Source of the DNA: Flavobacterium sp. ACAM 123 | GTDB lineage: Bacteria; Bacteroidota; Bacteroidia; Flavobacteriales; Flavobacteriaceae | Length of the DNA stretch: 38,937 nucleotides | NCBI RefSeq assembly: GCF_000264055.1 | Contig: NZ_AJXL01000029.1 | Span: 1-38,937, forward strand | Direction of reading: 5' to 3' | In this document: piece by piece, positions 17,450 to 26,039 of the stretch | Layout of the letters: every line of letters begins with the position of its first letter | Position numbering within the stretch: position 1 is the stretch's first letter | The notes under the pieces: model-generated | Databases searched by the model: none | What the model was told of the DNA's origin: nothing | What the model saw: only the letters and a program-made list of their open reading frames with translations | Translations under genes and position numbers: made by a program

Positions 17450-18586
17450 CTAATTGTCTTTTGTGTTAAAAAAAAGCCATTCAATAGCTTTAGGAAATTC
17501 ATCACTCCAATAGGTCTCATTGTGTTTGCCTTCGGTATTGATGCTCAACTTAATTTTCATTTTATCTTTTATAAACTCACTTGCAATAGCGCGATCCTTG
17601 AAGTTTTTCACATGTTCGATCATCGTGTCACTTTCATCCCCGCCGGCATATAAATAGATTTTAGTGTCCTCCGTATCTTCTTCATCTACTTTTATTTTCA
17701 TATCGGGTTTAACCCAAAGTGAAGGAGAAAAAATCATTAATTTACCAAATACTTTTGGGTATCTCAATCCGCTAAAAATACTGATTAATCCTCCCATCGA
17801 ACTGCCTCCGATTCCGGTATTAGCACGGTCTTTTTTGGTACGAAAATTAGTATCCACAAATGGTTTCAACGTTTTAGTCACAAACCGAATGTATTTTTTT
17901 CCCTGGCCTTTCCCTAATACTGTTCTTCCAACATTATATTCGTTTATCCTATCCTCTTCTGCATGTTCAATGGCAATTATAATAATTTTACCAATTTTAT
18001 ATTCTGACATTACAGCCAGTTTCTTGTCAATTTCCCAATTGCCATATTCGGCGTCCTCATTGAATAAGTTTTGAGCATCTTGCAAATACATCACGGGGTA
18101 GTTTTCCTTTGAAGTATCATAATCGTGAGGAAGTAATGCCCATATTTTTCTAGTTCTGTTAAGCTGGGGAATTTCAAATTCATCAGAAATCAGAAGGACT
18201 TGAGGCAAATAGCTTTGTTTGAATGGCAGCCAGTTCTTTCTCCATCTTCCCACATGCTCTTGTTGTATTCCTGTGTGTTTCGTTGTAGATCTGTTTTCGG
18301 TACGGTTGCCGTTGCTGTCAATTTCCACTTCACTCCAATCTCCTTTTGTAAATTTATACAATAATGTTTCTGGATAGTCAAAATCATGAGTGAATTTGAA
18401 ATGATATAATTCACTTCCAATTTTCTCCATCATGAACTCCTTATCCTGCGTGCGCCACTCGTTAAAATTACCCGAAAGATATACCGGTCGTAAATCATCC
18501 TCATCAGTAGTTAGTATTATGTGGAGTCCTGTTTTTATGATGGTATCGTTAGGTTTTAAAGTACTGCTTGTAGCGTCAAAATTCAT
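17450..18586 (-). CDS. Esterase with N-terminal E-set (CBM48-like) domain
   Basis: A 378-residue protein with two parts. Residues about 20-110 resemble an early-set/glycogen-binding-like domain (VYLSGNFNEWRTQD, then FTKGDWSEVEIDSNGN). Residues about 125-375 are an esterase D-like alpha/beta hydrolase: the nucleophile is Ser263 in GIGGSSMGG, YPVMYLQDAQNLF precedes it, and the base is probably His353 in TEGKHNETYW. Related proteins include siderophore esterases (Fes/IroE type) and feruloyl esterases, which hydrolyse esters of non-ribosomal products. No signal peptide is visible, so it should act in the cytoplasm. It is the first gene of the minus-strand run and abuts the aminopeptidase gene with no gap. 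Confidence 0.86.
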   Translation of the reverse strand: MNFDATSSTLKPNDTIIKTGLHIILTTDEDDLRPVYLSGNFNEWRTQDKEFMMEKIGSELYHFKFTHDFDYPETLLYKFTKGDWSEVEIDSNGNRTENRSTTKHTGIQQEHVGRWRKNWLPFKQSYLPQVLLISDEFEIPQLNRTRKIWALLPHDYDTSKENYPVMYLQDAQNLFNEDAEYGNWEIDKKLAVMSEYKIGKIIIIAIEHAEEDRINEYNVGRTVLGKGQGKKYIRFVTKTLKPFVDTNFRTKKDRANTGIGGSSMGGLISIFSGLRYPKVFGKLMIFSPSLWVKPDMKIKVDEEDTEDTKIYLYAGGDESDTMIEHVKNFKDRAIASEFIKDKMKIKLSINTEGKHNETYWSDEFPKAIEWLFFNTKDN

Positions 18587-18658
18587 AGCTTGTATTGTGG
18601 TATTTCATAAAATAAGTAGTAAATATAGTGGATTGCGAGATGAAATAAAAGAAAAAAG

Positions 18659-18694
18659 AAAACCCAACAGTAAATGAAATTACCATTGGGTTTT
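18659..18694 (-). terminator. Intrinsic terminator of the histidine operon
   Basis: A 9-bp inverted repeat (18659-18667 AAAACCCAA with 18686-18694 TTGGGTTTT) and an inner GTAA/TTAC pairing form a hairpin 30 bases beyond the hisIE stop. Reading on the minus strand the stem ends in TTTTCTTTTTTC, a U-rich tail. It ends the his transcript before the neighbouring esterase gene. Confidence 0.75.
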
Positions 18695-18723
18695 ATATCG
18701 TTTAAACAACAAGAAAAAAATCT

Positions 18724-19323
18724 CTATTTCTGGCGACTTTTTAATACGTCAACTACATCGTTGATCTTGAATCCTTTTGCTTGAAGCAAAATCAAGTAAT
18801 GAAAAAGCAAATCAGCGCTTTCGCTTAAAAACAAATCATCGTTATCATCTTTAGCCTCAATAACCACTTCAACAGCTTCTTCCCCGACTTTCTGTGCAAT
18901 TTTATTAATTCCCAATTTAAATAAAGAAGCAACGTAGCTCTTTTCAGAATCTGCATTTTCTCTTCGTACTTGAATCGTATCTTCTAAAGCAGAAATAAAA
19001 CCATAGTTCGTCTTGTTTTCTGTTGCCCAACAAGTATCAGTTCCTTTGTGACAAGTAGGTCCTTCGGGCTTCACCTGAATTAACAAAGTGTCATTGTCAC
19101 AGTCGTTTTTGATATCAAGCAAATTCAAAAAATTACCGCTTTCCTCTCCCTTTGTCCAAAGCCTTTGTTTTGATCTGCTGTAAAAAGTAACCTTTTTAGT
19201 ATCTATTGTTTTTTGATATGCTTCTGCATTCATATAACCCAACATTAAAACAGCATTTGTTTCGCTGTCTTGAATTATGGCAGGAATTAATCCATCGGTG
19301 TTTTTTGAAAAATCTATATTCAT
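18724..19323 (-). CDS. hisIE: Bifunctional phosphoribosyl-AMP cyclohydrolase / phosphoribosyl-ATP pyrophosphatase
   Basis: A 199-residue fusion enzyme for steps two and three of histidine synthesis. The HisI domain (about 1-110) contains LMLGYMNAEAYQKT, TFYSRSKQRLWTKGEESGN and the zinc/metal ligands in DCDNDTLLIQVKPEGPTCHKG...CW. The HisE domain (about 112-199) has the acidic MazG-like helices, with KVGEEAVEVVIEAK. The length is normal for the bifunctional form. It is the last gene of the operon, followed by the terminator at 18659-18694. Confidence 0.96.
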   Translation of the reverse strand: MNIDFSKNTDGLIPAIIQDSETNAVLMLGYMNAEAYQKTIDTKKVTFYSRSKQRLWTKGEESGNFLNLLDIKNDCDNDTLLIQVKPEGPTCHKGTDTCWATENKTNYGFISALEDTIQVRRENADSEKSYVASLFKLGINKIAQKVGEEAVEVVIEAKDDNDDLFLSESADLLFHYLILLQAKGFKINDVVDVLKSRQK

Positions 19324-19418
19324 TATTTTAAGTATTTAGTTGTACGTAGTAGGCGGTAAGTAAAAAATTTTACGAAAATTAAGTAAACACTCAATAAATC
19401 ATACTTACTAATTGTGCC

Positions 19419-20174
19419 TTAAATTCTCACTTCGATATTGTTAATTTTAAGTGCTGTTTTTAATACTTTTATTTCGATTTCTTTAAAGTGAAATACGCTT
19501 GCCGCTAATGCTGCATCTGCTTTTCCTACTGTAAAGCTATCTACAAAATGTTCTATTTTACCCGCACCGCCAGAAGCAATTATTGGAATATTCACAATAC
19601 TTGAAAGCGTCGCCAACGCTTCATTTGCAAAACCATTTTTAGTCCCGTCATTATCCATCGAAGTAAACAAGATTTCACCCGCTCCCCTTTGTTCGACTTC
19701 TTTTGCCCAATCAAACAAATTTAATTCGGTTGGTACTTTTCCTCCTACTAGATGGACGATCCATTGACCATCAATTTGTTTGGCATCAATGGCGACAACC
19801 ACACATTGACTTCCAAATTTCTGTGCTAAATCATTAATCAATTGCGGATTTTTTACTGCCGAGGAATTGATAGAAACTTTATCTGCTCCATTCTTAAGTA
19901 AGATTTCTACGTCCGCTACGGATGAAATTCCGCCACCTACCGTAAACGGTATATTGATCGTGGAAGCTACTTTACGTACTAAGTCAACCAAGGTCTTTCT
20001 TCTCTCTTCTGTCGCAGAAATATCTAAAAACACTAATTCATCAGCTCCTTCAGCCGAATAGATTTTAGCTAATTCTACTGGATCACCAGCATCGCGTAAA
20101 TCTACGAAATTAACGCCTTTTACCGTTCTACCGTTTTTTATATCGAGACAAGGGATTATTCTTTTCGTCAGCAT
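19419..20174 (-). CDS. hisF: Imidazole glycerol phosphate synthase cyclase subunit
   Basis: A 251-residue (beta/alpha)8 barrel that, with HisH, converts PRFAR and ammonia to imidazole glycerol phosphate and AICAR. Catalytic Asp11 is in [11 protein letters not shown] and the second Asp is in VVVAIDAKQ near residue 130. Phosphate-binding loops FTVGGGIS and IIASGGAG are present. Length is standard. It follows hisA after a 54-base gap that contains a degenerate palindrome. Confidence 0.97.
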   Translation of the reverse strand: MLTKRIIPCLDIKNGRTVKGVNFVDLRDAGDPVELAKIYSAEGADELVFLDISATEERRKTLVDLVRKVASTINIPFTVGGGISSVADVEILLKNGADKVSINSSAVKNPQLINDLAQKFGSQCVVVAIDAKQIDGQWIVHLVGGKVPTELNLFDWAKEVEQRGAGEILFTSMDNDGTKNGFANEALATLSSIVNIPIIASGGAGKIEHFVDSFTVGKADAALAASVFHFKEIEIKVLKTALKINNIEVRI

Positions 20175-20190
20175 ATTTTTTATTGTTTTT

Positions 20191-20224
20191 TGTGGAGAGA
20201 CTCACTGCCGTGCATCTTTACACA
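20191..20224. repeat. Imperfect palindromic element between hisA and hisF
   Basis: A 34-base GC-richer block, TGTGGAGAGACTCACTG followed by CCGTGCATCTTTACACA, in which 12 of 17 positions are self-complementary. It resembles palindromes of the type GTAGAGACGCAC...GTGCGTCTCTAC that I associate with intergenic repeats in Flavobacterium, and looks like a decayed copy. It lies inside the operon and does not touch a reading frame. Confidence 0.45.
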
Positions 20225-20228
20225 GGTG

Positions 20229-20951
20229 TTACCCAATAATATATTGTTCTAATTGCTTCAAGGAAATCCTTCCTTCATAAATCGCTTTTCCAATGATGGT
20301 TCCTTCACAACCTAATTCCGCCAATTTTGGCAATTCATCAAAGGTAGAAATTCCACCTGAAGCAATTAATTTTATTCCTTTGGCTTCCGCTAAAATTTTA
20401 GCATATAAATCAAAACTTGGACCTTCAAGCATACCATCTTTTGCAATATCAGTACAAATAACATGTTGAATTCCCTTGCTTTGATAACTTTGTATAAACG
20501 GGATTAAGTCTTCATCCGATTCTTCTAACCAACCTGATATGGCCACTTTTTCATTGTTGGCGTCCGCACCAAGAATAATTTTGTCCGAACCGTATTGTTG
20601 AATCCATTTTTCGAATAGCGCTCTGTTCTTAATAGCAATGCTTCCGCCTGTAATTTGATTGGCGCCACTATCGAAGGCAATTTTCAAATCGGCATCTGAT
20701 TTTAAGCCACCACCAAAATCAATTTTCAGCGTTGTTTTAGAAGCAATTTGCTCCAATATTCTATAATTGACAATCTGACTTGATTTTGCACCGTCAAGAT
20801 CCACTAAATGTAAATATTCAATTCCGTGCGCTTCAAATTCTTTGGCAACCTCAAGCGGATTTTCATTGTAAATTATTTTGGTGTTATAATCCCCTTTTGA
20901 CAAGCGAACACATTTTCCGTCGATGATATCTATTGCTGGTATTATTCTCAT
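20229..20951 (-). CDS. hisA: ProFAR isomerase
   Basis: A 240-residue (beta/alpha)8 barrel isomerase that opens the ribose ring of ProFAR to give PRFAR. Asp8 is in [16 protein letters not shown] and the second catalytic Asp lies in [11 protein letters not shown]. The phosphate loops [10 protein letters not shown] and IASGGIST are in place. Length standard; sits between hisH and hisF in the classical order. Confidence 0.97.
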   Translation of the reverse strand: MRIIPAIDIIDGKCVRLSKGDYNTKIIYNENPLEVAKEFEAHGIEYLHLVDLDGAKSSQIVNYRILEQIASKTTLKIDFGGGLKSDADLKIAFDSGANQITGGSIAIKNRALFEKWIQQYGSDKIILGADANNEKVAISGWLEESDEDLIPFIQSYQSKGIQHVICTDIAKDGMLEGPSFDLYAKILAEAKGIKLIASGGISTFDELPKLAELGCEGTIIGKAIYEGRISLKQLEQYIIG

Positions 20952-21029
20952 TTTTTTTATATTAAAATATTTAAAAATTGAACTATTTAAAGATTTGTTG
21001 AAATGATAATCATTCCATCTTTAACTTAT

Positions 21030-21665
21030 TCAATTATTCAATTTTAGAAAATTTTGAAGAATTTTCTCCCCCACATCACCACTTTTCTCAGGGTGAAATT
21101 GGGTTCCGTAAAAATTATCCTTTTGTAAAGCCGATGCATATTCCACTTGATAATTAGTAGTTGCTATAACTCCAGCACAAATTGGAGCATAAAAACTATG
21201 AACTAAATACATGTATTCATTTTCAGCAATACCATCGAACAAAGGAGACTTCAAATTATAAATTTGATTCCAACCCATTTGCGGCACTTTTACTTTAGTG
21301 GTAAATTTAATTACATCAACATCAAAAATACCCAAGCCTTTTGTATTCCCTTCTTCCGAGGCGTTGCACATCAGCTGCATTCCTAAACAAATCCCTAAAA
21401 CAGGCTGCTTTAATGTTGGAATTAAACTGTCCAAACCACTTTCCAAAAGCATTTTCATCGCTGAACTAGCTTCTCCCACTCCTGGGAAAATCACTTTATC
21501 CGCTGCTTTAATTTCCTCAGGATTATTACTCAAAACCGCCTTGAATCCCAGTCTTTCGATGGCAAACATAATGCTTTGAATATTTCCAGCCCCGTAATTT
21601 ATGATTACGATCCCCCCATCCCCCGAAAGGGGCGTTGAAGTAGCTTGTGTCTTATTTTGATCCAT
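21030..21665 (-). CDS. hisH: Imidazole glycerol phosphate synthase glutaminase subunit
   Basis: A 211-residue class I glutaminase that feeds ammonia to HisF. The triad is complete: Cys93 in GICLGMQLM, His191 and Glu193 in TQFHPEKSG. Normal HisH proteins begin almost directly at the strand IVIINYGAGN; here about 18 extra residues (MDQNKTQATSTPLSGDGG) precede it, and the DNA for the end of this extension is the palindromic G/C block at 21611-21639. The extension therefore seems to derive from insertion of a repeat at the 5' end of the gene. No internal ATG near the usual start is present, so the extended start is kept. Confidence 0.95.
   Translation of the reverse strand: MDQNKTQATSTPLSGDGGIVIINYGAGNIQSIMFAIERLGFKAVLSNNPEEIKAADKVIFPGVGEASSAMKMLLESGLDSLIPTLKQPVLGICLGMQLMCNASEEGNTKGLGIFDVDVIKFTTKVKVPQMGWNQIYNLKSPLFDGIAENEYMYLVHSFYAPICAGVIATTNYQVEYASALQKDNFYGTQFHPEKSGDVGEKILQNFLKLNN
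21611..21639. repeat. GC-rich palindromic repeat fused into the start of hisH
   Basis: The block has C-runs and G-runs (TCCCCCCAT, then CCCCGAAAGGGG at 21621-21632, then CGTTGAA), a strong small hairpin in an otherwise AT-rich window. Similar C/G-run elements are, as far as I recall, scattered in Flavobacterium genomes and sometimes lie in coding sequence. Here it is read in frame and encodes TPLSGDGG of the HisH extension. Confidence 0.5.
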
Positions 21666-21722
21666 TTTAAAATCTTTATTTTATAAATAGTGTACTCAAT
21701 ATCCCCGTCAGGGATTAGGAAG

Positions 21723-22859
21723 CTACAACATTCCTTTCGTACTTGGTAAAATCATCTTCTCCGGATCTCGTTTTACCGCTACTTTTATCGCTTTGGCGAA
21801 AGCCTTAAAAATCGCCTCGATCTTGTGATGCTCGTTTTGTCCCTCGGCTTTGATGTTGATATTCGCTTTGGCACCATCTGAAAAGGATTTAAAGAAATGC
21901 AAAAACATCTCTGTTGGCATTTTTCCGACCATTTCGCGTTTGAATTCGGTTTCCCAAACCAACCAATTTCTACCCCCAAAATCAATAGCAACTTGTGCTA
22001 AACAATCATCCATAGGCAAACAAAACCCATAACGCTCAATACCTAATTTGTTGCCAAGTGCTTTTGCAAAAACTTCCCCTAAAGCAATCGCAGTGTCTTC
22101 GATCGTGTGATGCTCGTCCACTTCTAAATCCCCTTTTACAAGAATTTCCACGTCCATTTGTCCATGACGCGCAATTTGGTCTAGCATATGGTCAAAAAAA
22201 GCAATACCCGTTTCGATTTTGCTTTTTCCGGTTCCATCCAGATTTAAATGGATGTAAATATCCGTTTCATTGGTTTTTCTCGAAATAGTAGCAGAGCGCG
22301 ATTCTAACTTCAGGAATTCATAAATTTCTTTCCAGTCCGTTGATTGCAGCGTAATAACTGAGTCTAATTCTTCGCGTTTAGAAGCAATCTCAGTATTGCC
22401 AGCACCGTCAGTAGTATTTAGAAAAATAGCTTTTGCACCTAGGTTTTTAGCTAATTCAACATCAGTCAAACGGTCGCCCAATACAAAAGAATTCACTAAA
22501 TCATATTCAAGATTATCTATATACTTTAGCAGCATTCCGGTTCTAGGCTTGCGCGTTGGTGCGTTATCCTCAGGAAACGAACGGTCTACGAAAATATCAT
22601 CAAAAAGAATACCTTCATTTTCAAAAGCTCTTAAAATGAAATTTTGAGTAGGCCAGAAAGTGTCTTCAGGAAAACTATCTGTTCCCAATCCATCTTGATT
22701 GGTCACCATGACCAATTCGTATTCTAATTCAGTAGCGATTTTAGCTAAATATTGAAACGCTTTTGGGTAAAATTCCAGTTTATCTAAACTGTCTAATTGA
22801 TATCCGTCCGGTTCTAAAACCATAGTTCCATCACGGTCTATAAAAAGTACTTTTTTCAT
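21723..22859 (-). CDS. hisB: Bifunctional histidinol-phosphatase / imidazoleglycerol-phosphate dehydratase
   Basis: A 378-residue fusion enzyme. The N-terminal HAD phosphatase (about 1-165) starts [12 protein letters not shown] with Asp8 and Asp10 as nucleophile and acid/base and removes phosphate from histidinol phosphate. The C-terminal IGPD domain (about 185-378) has the manganese-binding [15 protein letters not shown] and DEHHTIED motifs (seen as [14 protein letters not shown] and [12 protein letters not shown]) and a second [15 protein letters not shown]-initiated extension reaches 22880, but the ATG at 22859 matches the family start. It follows an unusual insert (a repeat plus a small gene) after hisC. 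Confidence 0.96.
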   Translation of the reverse strand: MKKVLFIDRDGTMVLEPDGYQLDSLDKLEFYPKAFQYLAKIATELEYELVMVTNQDGLGTDSFPEDTFWPTQNFILRAFENEGILFDDIFVDRSFPEDNAPTRKPRTGMLLKYIDNLEYDLVNSFVLGDRLTDVELAKNLGAKAIFLNTTDGAGNTEIASKREELDSVITLQSTDWKEIYEFLKLESRSATISRKTNETDIYIHLNLDGTGKSKIETGIAFFDHMLDQIARHGQMDVEILVKGDLEVDEHHTIEDTAIALGEVFAKALGNKLGIERYGFCLPMDDCLAQVAIDFGGRNWLVWETEFKREMVGKMPTEMFLHFFKSFSDGAKANINIKAEGQNEHHKIEAIFKAFAKAIKVAVKRDPEKMILPSTKGML

Positions 22860-22960
22860 TATTTTTATTTTAGTAGCCACAGATTACAAAGATTTAAAAG
22901 ATTTTAAAACCTAACTAAGTCATTAAATCTAGTGCTTATTTTTTATTTCAAGATTCCTAT

Positions 22961-23066
22961 TTGGGCGTGTCCCTGCGCGTCGGCCTATTCGTTCTCGCTT
23001 TTTAAGACTTCGTTCCTCCGTCTTAAAAAGAGCTCCACTACTATCCCTCACGCAAAGCGACTACCG
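22961..23066. repeat. Hairpin-bearing intergenic repeat, copy 3, inside the his operon
   Basis: A GC-rich block in the 226-base gap between hisB and the DUF2846-like gene. It opens TTGGGCGTGTCCCTGCGCG and ends CTCACGCAAAGCGACTACC on the plus strand. Its centre holds a perfect 11-bp inverted repeat, 22998-23008 paired with 23020-23030, around an 11-nt loop. On the minus strand it reads GAGGGATAGTAGTGGAGCTC, hairpin, GCGAGAACGAATAGG, which recalls the GATAGAAG-GG and AATAG edges of copies 1 and 2. This is a type of repeat I believe is common between genes in Flavobacterium. It might affect expression of downstream his genes. Confidence 0.6.
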
Positions 23067-23085
23067 GCATTAAACCATTCTTAAT

Positions 23086-23508
23086 TTATAGACAAGTAGT
23101 TGTTTGTTGTAAACTTTTCATTTTTTCAATTGCTGTATTCTCAGTAATTCCTTCACAAAAAACGTCAGCAACTGCAAAGCCAACTTTGATACTAAGTTGT
23201 ATATAAACTATATTTCCTGGTAAAACAGTAAATTTAAATTTTTTAGTTCCTTCTTTGGATTTTTTACCATAAAATTGTACCGAACATTCGTAAGTGCCTT
23301 CCTGTACATCGTAAATAGAATATTTGTTATTTTTAACTTTACATACTAATATGTCATCAATAAACACTTTATAAGGTGCATTATACAACGCGAAACCTGT
23401 TGATCGTAAGAAATAAATTTTACCAGTTGTTGCATTTCTGCTCTCTTGGGTGAAACCAAATGATGTAACTAAAAATGTTAGCATCAATGTAAAGATTACT
23501 TTTTTCAT
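23086..23508 (-). CDS. Exported DUF2846-like protein inserted in the his operon
   Basis: A 140-residue protein with a clear signal peptide (MKKVIFTLMLTFLVTSFGFTQ), so exported. The mature part is beta-rich, with GKIYFLRSTGFALYNAPYKVFIDDILVCKVKNN followed by a strand-turn series and FTVLPGNIVYIQLSIK; this resembles the DUF2846 family of small envelope proteins of unknown function. It ends TTTCL. Nothing links it to histidine synthesis. It lies between hisC (13 bases upstream) and hisB, with a repeat element on its downstream side, so it is probably a passenger gene cotranscribed with the operon. Confidence 0.72.
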   Translation of the reverse strand: MKKVIFTLMLTFLVTSFGFTQESRNATTGKIYFLRSTGFALYNAPYKVFIDDILVCKVKNNKYSIYDVQEGTYECSVQFYGKKSKEGTKKFKFTVLPGNIVYIQLSIKVGFAVADVFCEGITENTAIEKMKSLQQTTTCL

Positions 23509-23520
23509 CGTTGATTATAA

Positions 23521-24573
23521 TTAATTAATTGATTTTAAAGCTTCCATTAACTTCTTATTCTCCTCCGCAGTTCCAATAGTCAAACGCAAACAATTATCAC
23601 ACAAAGGCTGCGTTGTTCGGTTGCGAATCACAATTCCTTTGTTGATCAATTCCTGGTATCTTTTATTAGCATCATCTACTTTAATTAAAATAAAATTAGC
23701 CTCTGTTGGATATATTTTCGACACAAATTTAACATCAAGTAACACTTTAAGTAAGTCTTCTCTTTGTCTTATAATAGTGTCAATTTCATTTTTTACTTTT
23801 TCTTTATCAGCCAACCGTTCTAAAGCTCTTTTTTGAGTAAGTTCGTTTACATTATAAGGGGGTTTTATTTTATTTAAAACCGCAATCACTTGGCTTGAAG
23901 CATAACAAATCCCTAAACGTATACCGGCTAAACCATAAGCCTTAGACAAGGTTTGAGTGATAACTAAATTGGGATATTCGTCTAGTTCGTTTACCCAGCT
24001 TTGTTTCAATGAAAAGTCGATATAGGCCTCGTCAATAACTACTAATCCATTAAAATTCTGAAGTAAGCTCACTACACTTTCATCTGAAAAAGAATTTCCG
24101 GATGGATTATTAGGAGAGCATAAAAAGAGTATTTTCGTATTTTCAGTCACCGCATCTAAAATTGCATCCACTTGGGGTTCAAAATCGGTCGAAAGTAACA
24201 CTTCTTTATTCTCTACGTTATTAATATTTGCCAAAACACCGTACATCCCGTAGGTAGGTGGCAAAGTGATTACATTGTCTGTAGTCGGTTCGCAAAATGC
24301 TCTGAAAAGCAAATCTAACACTTCATCGCTACCGTTACCCAGTAATATCTGGCTTGGCATAATATTCCGTTGCTTTGCTAAAACTGCTTTTACGTTTACT
24401 TGCTGCGGATCAGGATAGCGGTTCACTCCAGTCTCAAAAGGATTTTCATTGGCATCCAAAAACACCATTTGGGCTACATCAAAATCTTTAAACTCATCAC
24501 GAGCAGAGGAGTACGGTTTCATTTTCAGTACGTTTTCACGAACTAATGTATTTATATCGAAATTATTTTTCAT
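23521..24573 (-). CDS. hisC: Histidinol-phosphate aminotransferase
   Basis: A 350-residue PLP-dependent class I/II aminotransferase that converts imidazole acetol phosphate and glutamate to histidinol phosphate. The PLP-binding lysine is Lys211 in ITQTLSKAYGLAGIRLG; SPNNPSGN (153-160), VVIDEAYIDF (178-187) and the C-terminal arginine motif NCLRLTIGT are visible. Length is normal. It lies between hisD and the inserted DUF2846-like gene. Confidence 0.96.
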   Translation of the reverse strand: MKNNFDINTLVRENVLKMKPYSSARDEFKDFDVAQMVFLDANENPFETGVNRYPDPQQVNVKAVLAKQRNIMPSQILLGNGSDEVLDLLFRAFCEPTTDNVITLPPTYGMYGVLANINNVENKEVLLSTDFEPQVDAILDAVTENTKILFLCSPNNPSGNSFSDESVVSLLQNFNGLVVIDEAYIDFSLKQSWVNELDEYPNLVITQTLSKAYGLAGIRLGICYASSQVIAVLNKIKPPYNVNELTQKRALERLADKEKVKNEIDTIIRQREDLLKVLLDVKFVSKIYPTEANFILIKVDDANKRYQELINKGIVIRNRTTQPLCDNCLRLTIGTAEENKKLMEALKSIN

Positions 24574-24656
24574 CTTTAAATTTTAATAAAGAATTAAAGG
24601 AAATAGAATAAAGAGAATAAACCTCACTACAATACTTCCTTTTTATATTCTATGTC

Positions 24657-25961
24657 CTATTTTATAATCTCTAAATTTTCCTCTATCATTTTTAATCGTA
24701 AAGAAACTGCATTTTTGTGCGCCTGCAAACCTTCTGCTTCAGCCATGATTTCTACCGCTCTTCCTATATTTTGTATCCCCTTTTTTGATATTTTTTGAAA
24801 AGTCATCGCTTTAGTAAAGCTATCTAGGTTTACGCCGCTATAATTCTTAGCATAACCGTTGGTAGGTAAAGTATGATTTGTTCCAGAAGCATAGTCACCA
24901 GCACTTTCCGGAGTAAAATTACCAATGAAAACAGATCCCGCATTGTGAACTCCATCAGTGTAATAGGCTTCTGATTCCATACAAATAATAAAATGTTCTG
25001 GTCCATATTCATTGATTAATGCCAAGGCAATAGTATCGTTCTCCACAAAAATCAACTTTGAATTGGCAATAGCCTTTTCAGCAAGGTCTTTTCTTGGTAA
25101 AGCCTCTAACTGAATTTGAATTTCATTTTCGACTTCATCCATTAACTCCTTAGATGTAGAGACTAAAATTACCTGACTGTCGGCACCGTGTTCTGCTTGA
25201 GACAATAAATCGGAAGCAACAAAGGCTGGAACAGCGCTATCGTCAGCGACAATCAATAATTCTGATGGACCTGCAGGCATATCAATTGCCACACCGTACT
25301 GGGTTGCTAATTGCTTCGCTACTGTAACAAATTGATTCCCCGGACCAAAGATCTTATAAACTTTGGGAATCGATTCTGTACCAAAAGTCATTCCTGCAAT
25401 CGCTTGAATACCTCCTACCTTTAAAATTTTAGTTACCCCACATAAATTAGCGGCATACAATATGGCTGGATTTATATTCCCTTTTTTGTCTGGAGGCGTA
25501 CACAATATAATTTCGCTACAACCAGCGATATTTGCTGGAACAGCAAGCATCAAAACAGTAGAAAATAAGGGTGCAGTTCCTCCTGGAATATAAAGACCTA
25601 CTTTTTGAATCGGTCTTTTTTCTTGCCAGCAATTAACACCTTCTATTGTTTCTACTTCAACACGACTGGTTTTTTGTGCCGTGTGAAATTTAGTTATATT
25701 ATTCTTAGCAAGAAGTATGGCCTCCTTTAATTCTGGAGAAACGGCAGCAATAGCCTCGTTTATTTCAGTTTCAGAGACTTTTTGATTATCGATAGTCACA
25801 CCATCAAATAAAGATGTGTATTTTGAGATGGCTTCATCTCCCTTCTTTTGAACTTCTTTGAAAATTTCTTTTACCGTAAGCTCAATATCATCGATTGTCT
25901 TAGTAGGTCTTTCCAGTATAGTGGACCAGGTTTCTGGGGTTGGGTTGTATATTTTGTTCAT
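24657..25961 (-). CDS. hisD: Histidinol dehydrogenase
   Basis: A 434-residue zinc- and NAD-dependent enzyme that carries out the last two oxidations of histidine synthesis. Motifs include the signature region around IPGGTAPLFSTVLMLAVPA, QAIAGMTFGTESIP, DMPAGPSELLIVAD, SQAEHGADSQVILV (zinc ligands Gln/His) and the catalytic Glu-His in NEYGPEHFII. A longer frame extends to 26021, but the ATG at 25961 (MNKIYNPTPETW) gives the standard length and is chosen. Confidence 0.97.
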   Translation of the reverse strand: MNKIYNPTPETWSTILERPTKTIDDIELTVKEIFKEVQKKGDEAISKYTSLFDGVTIDNQKVSETEINEAIAAVSPELKEAILLAKNNITKFHTAQKTSRVEVETIEGVNCWQEKRPIQKVGLYIPGGTAPLFSTVLMLAVPANIAGCSEIILCTPPDKKGNINPAILYAANLCGVTKILKVGGIQAIAGMTFGTESIPKVYKIFGPGNQFVTVAKQLATQYGVAIDMPAGPSELLIVADDSAVPAFVASDLLSQAEHGADSQVILVSTSKELMDEVENEIQIQLEALPRKDLAEKAIANSKLIFVENDTIALALINEYGPEHFIICMESEAYYTDGVHNAGSVFIGNFTPESAGDYASGTNHTLPTNGYAKNYSGVNLDSFTKAMTFQKISKKGIQNIGRAVEIMAEAEGLQAHKNAVSLRLKMIEENLEIIK

Positions 25962-26039
25962 CTTTGTATAATTTAAATTGCAAATTCCAACACTTACAAG
26001 TTTTGGAATTTGTGTTTTCAATATTGCATTTTTATTTTT

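Noticed and set aside
22961..23066. CRISPR-like or insertion-sequence interpretation of the hairpin repeat
   Set aside because: There is only one unit at each site, with no regular spacers and no transposase gene; a dispersed intergenic repeat fits better.
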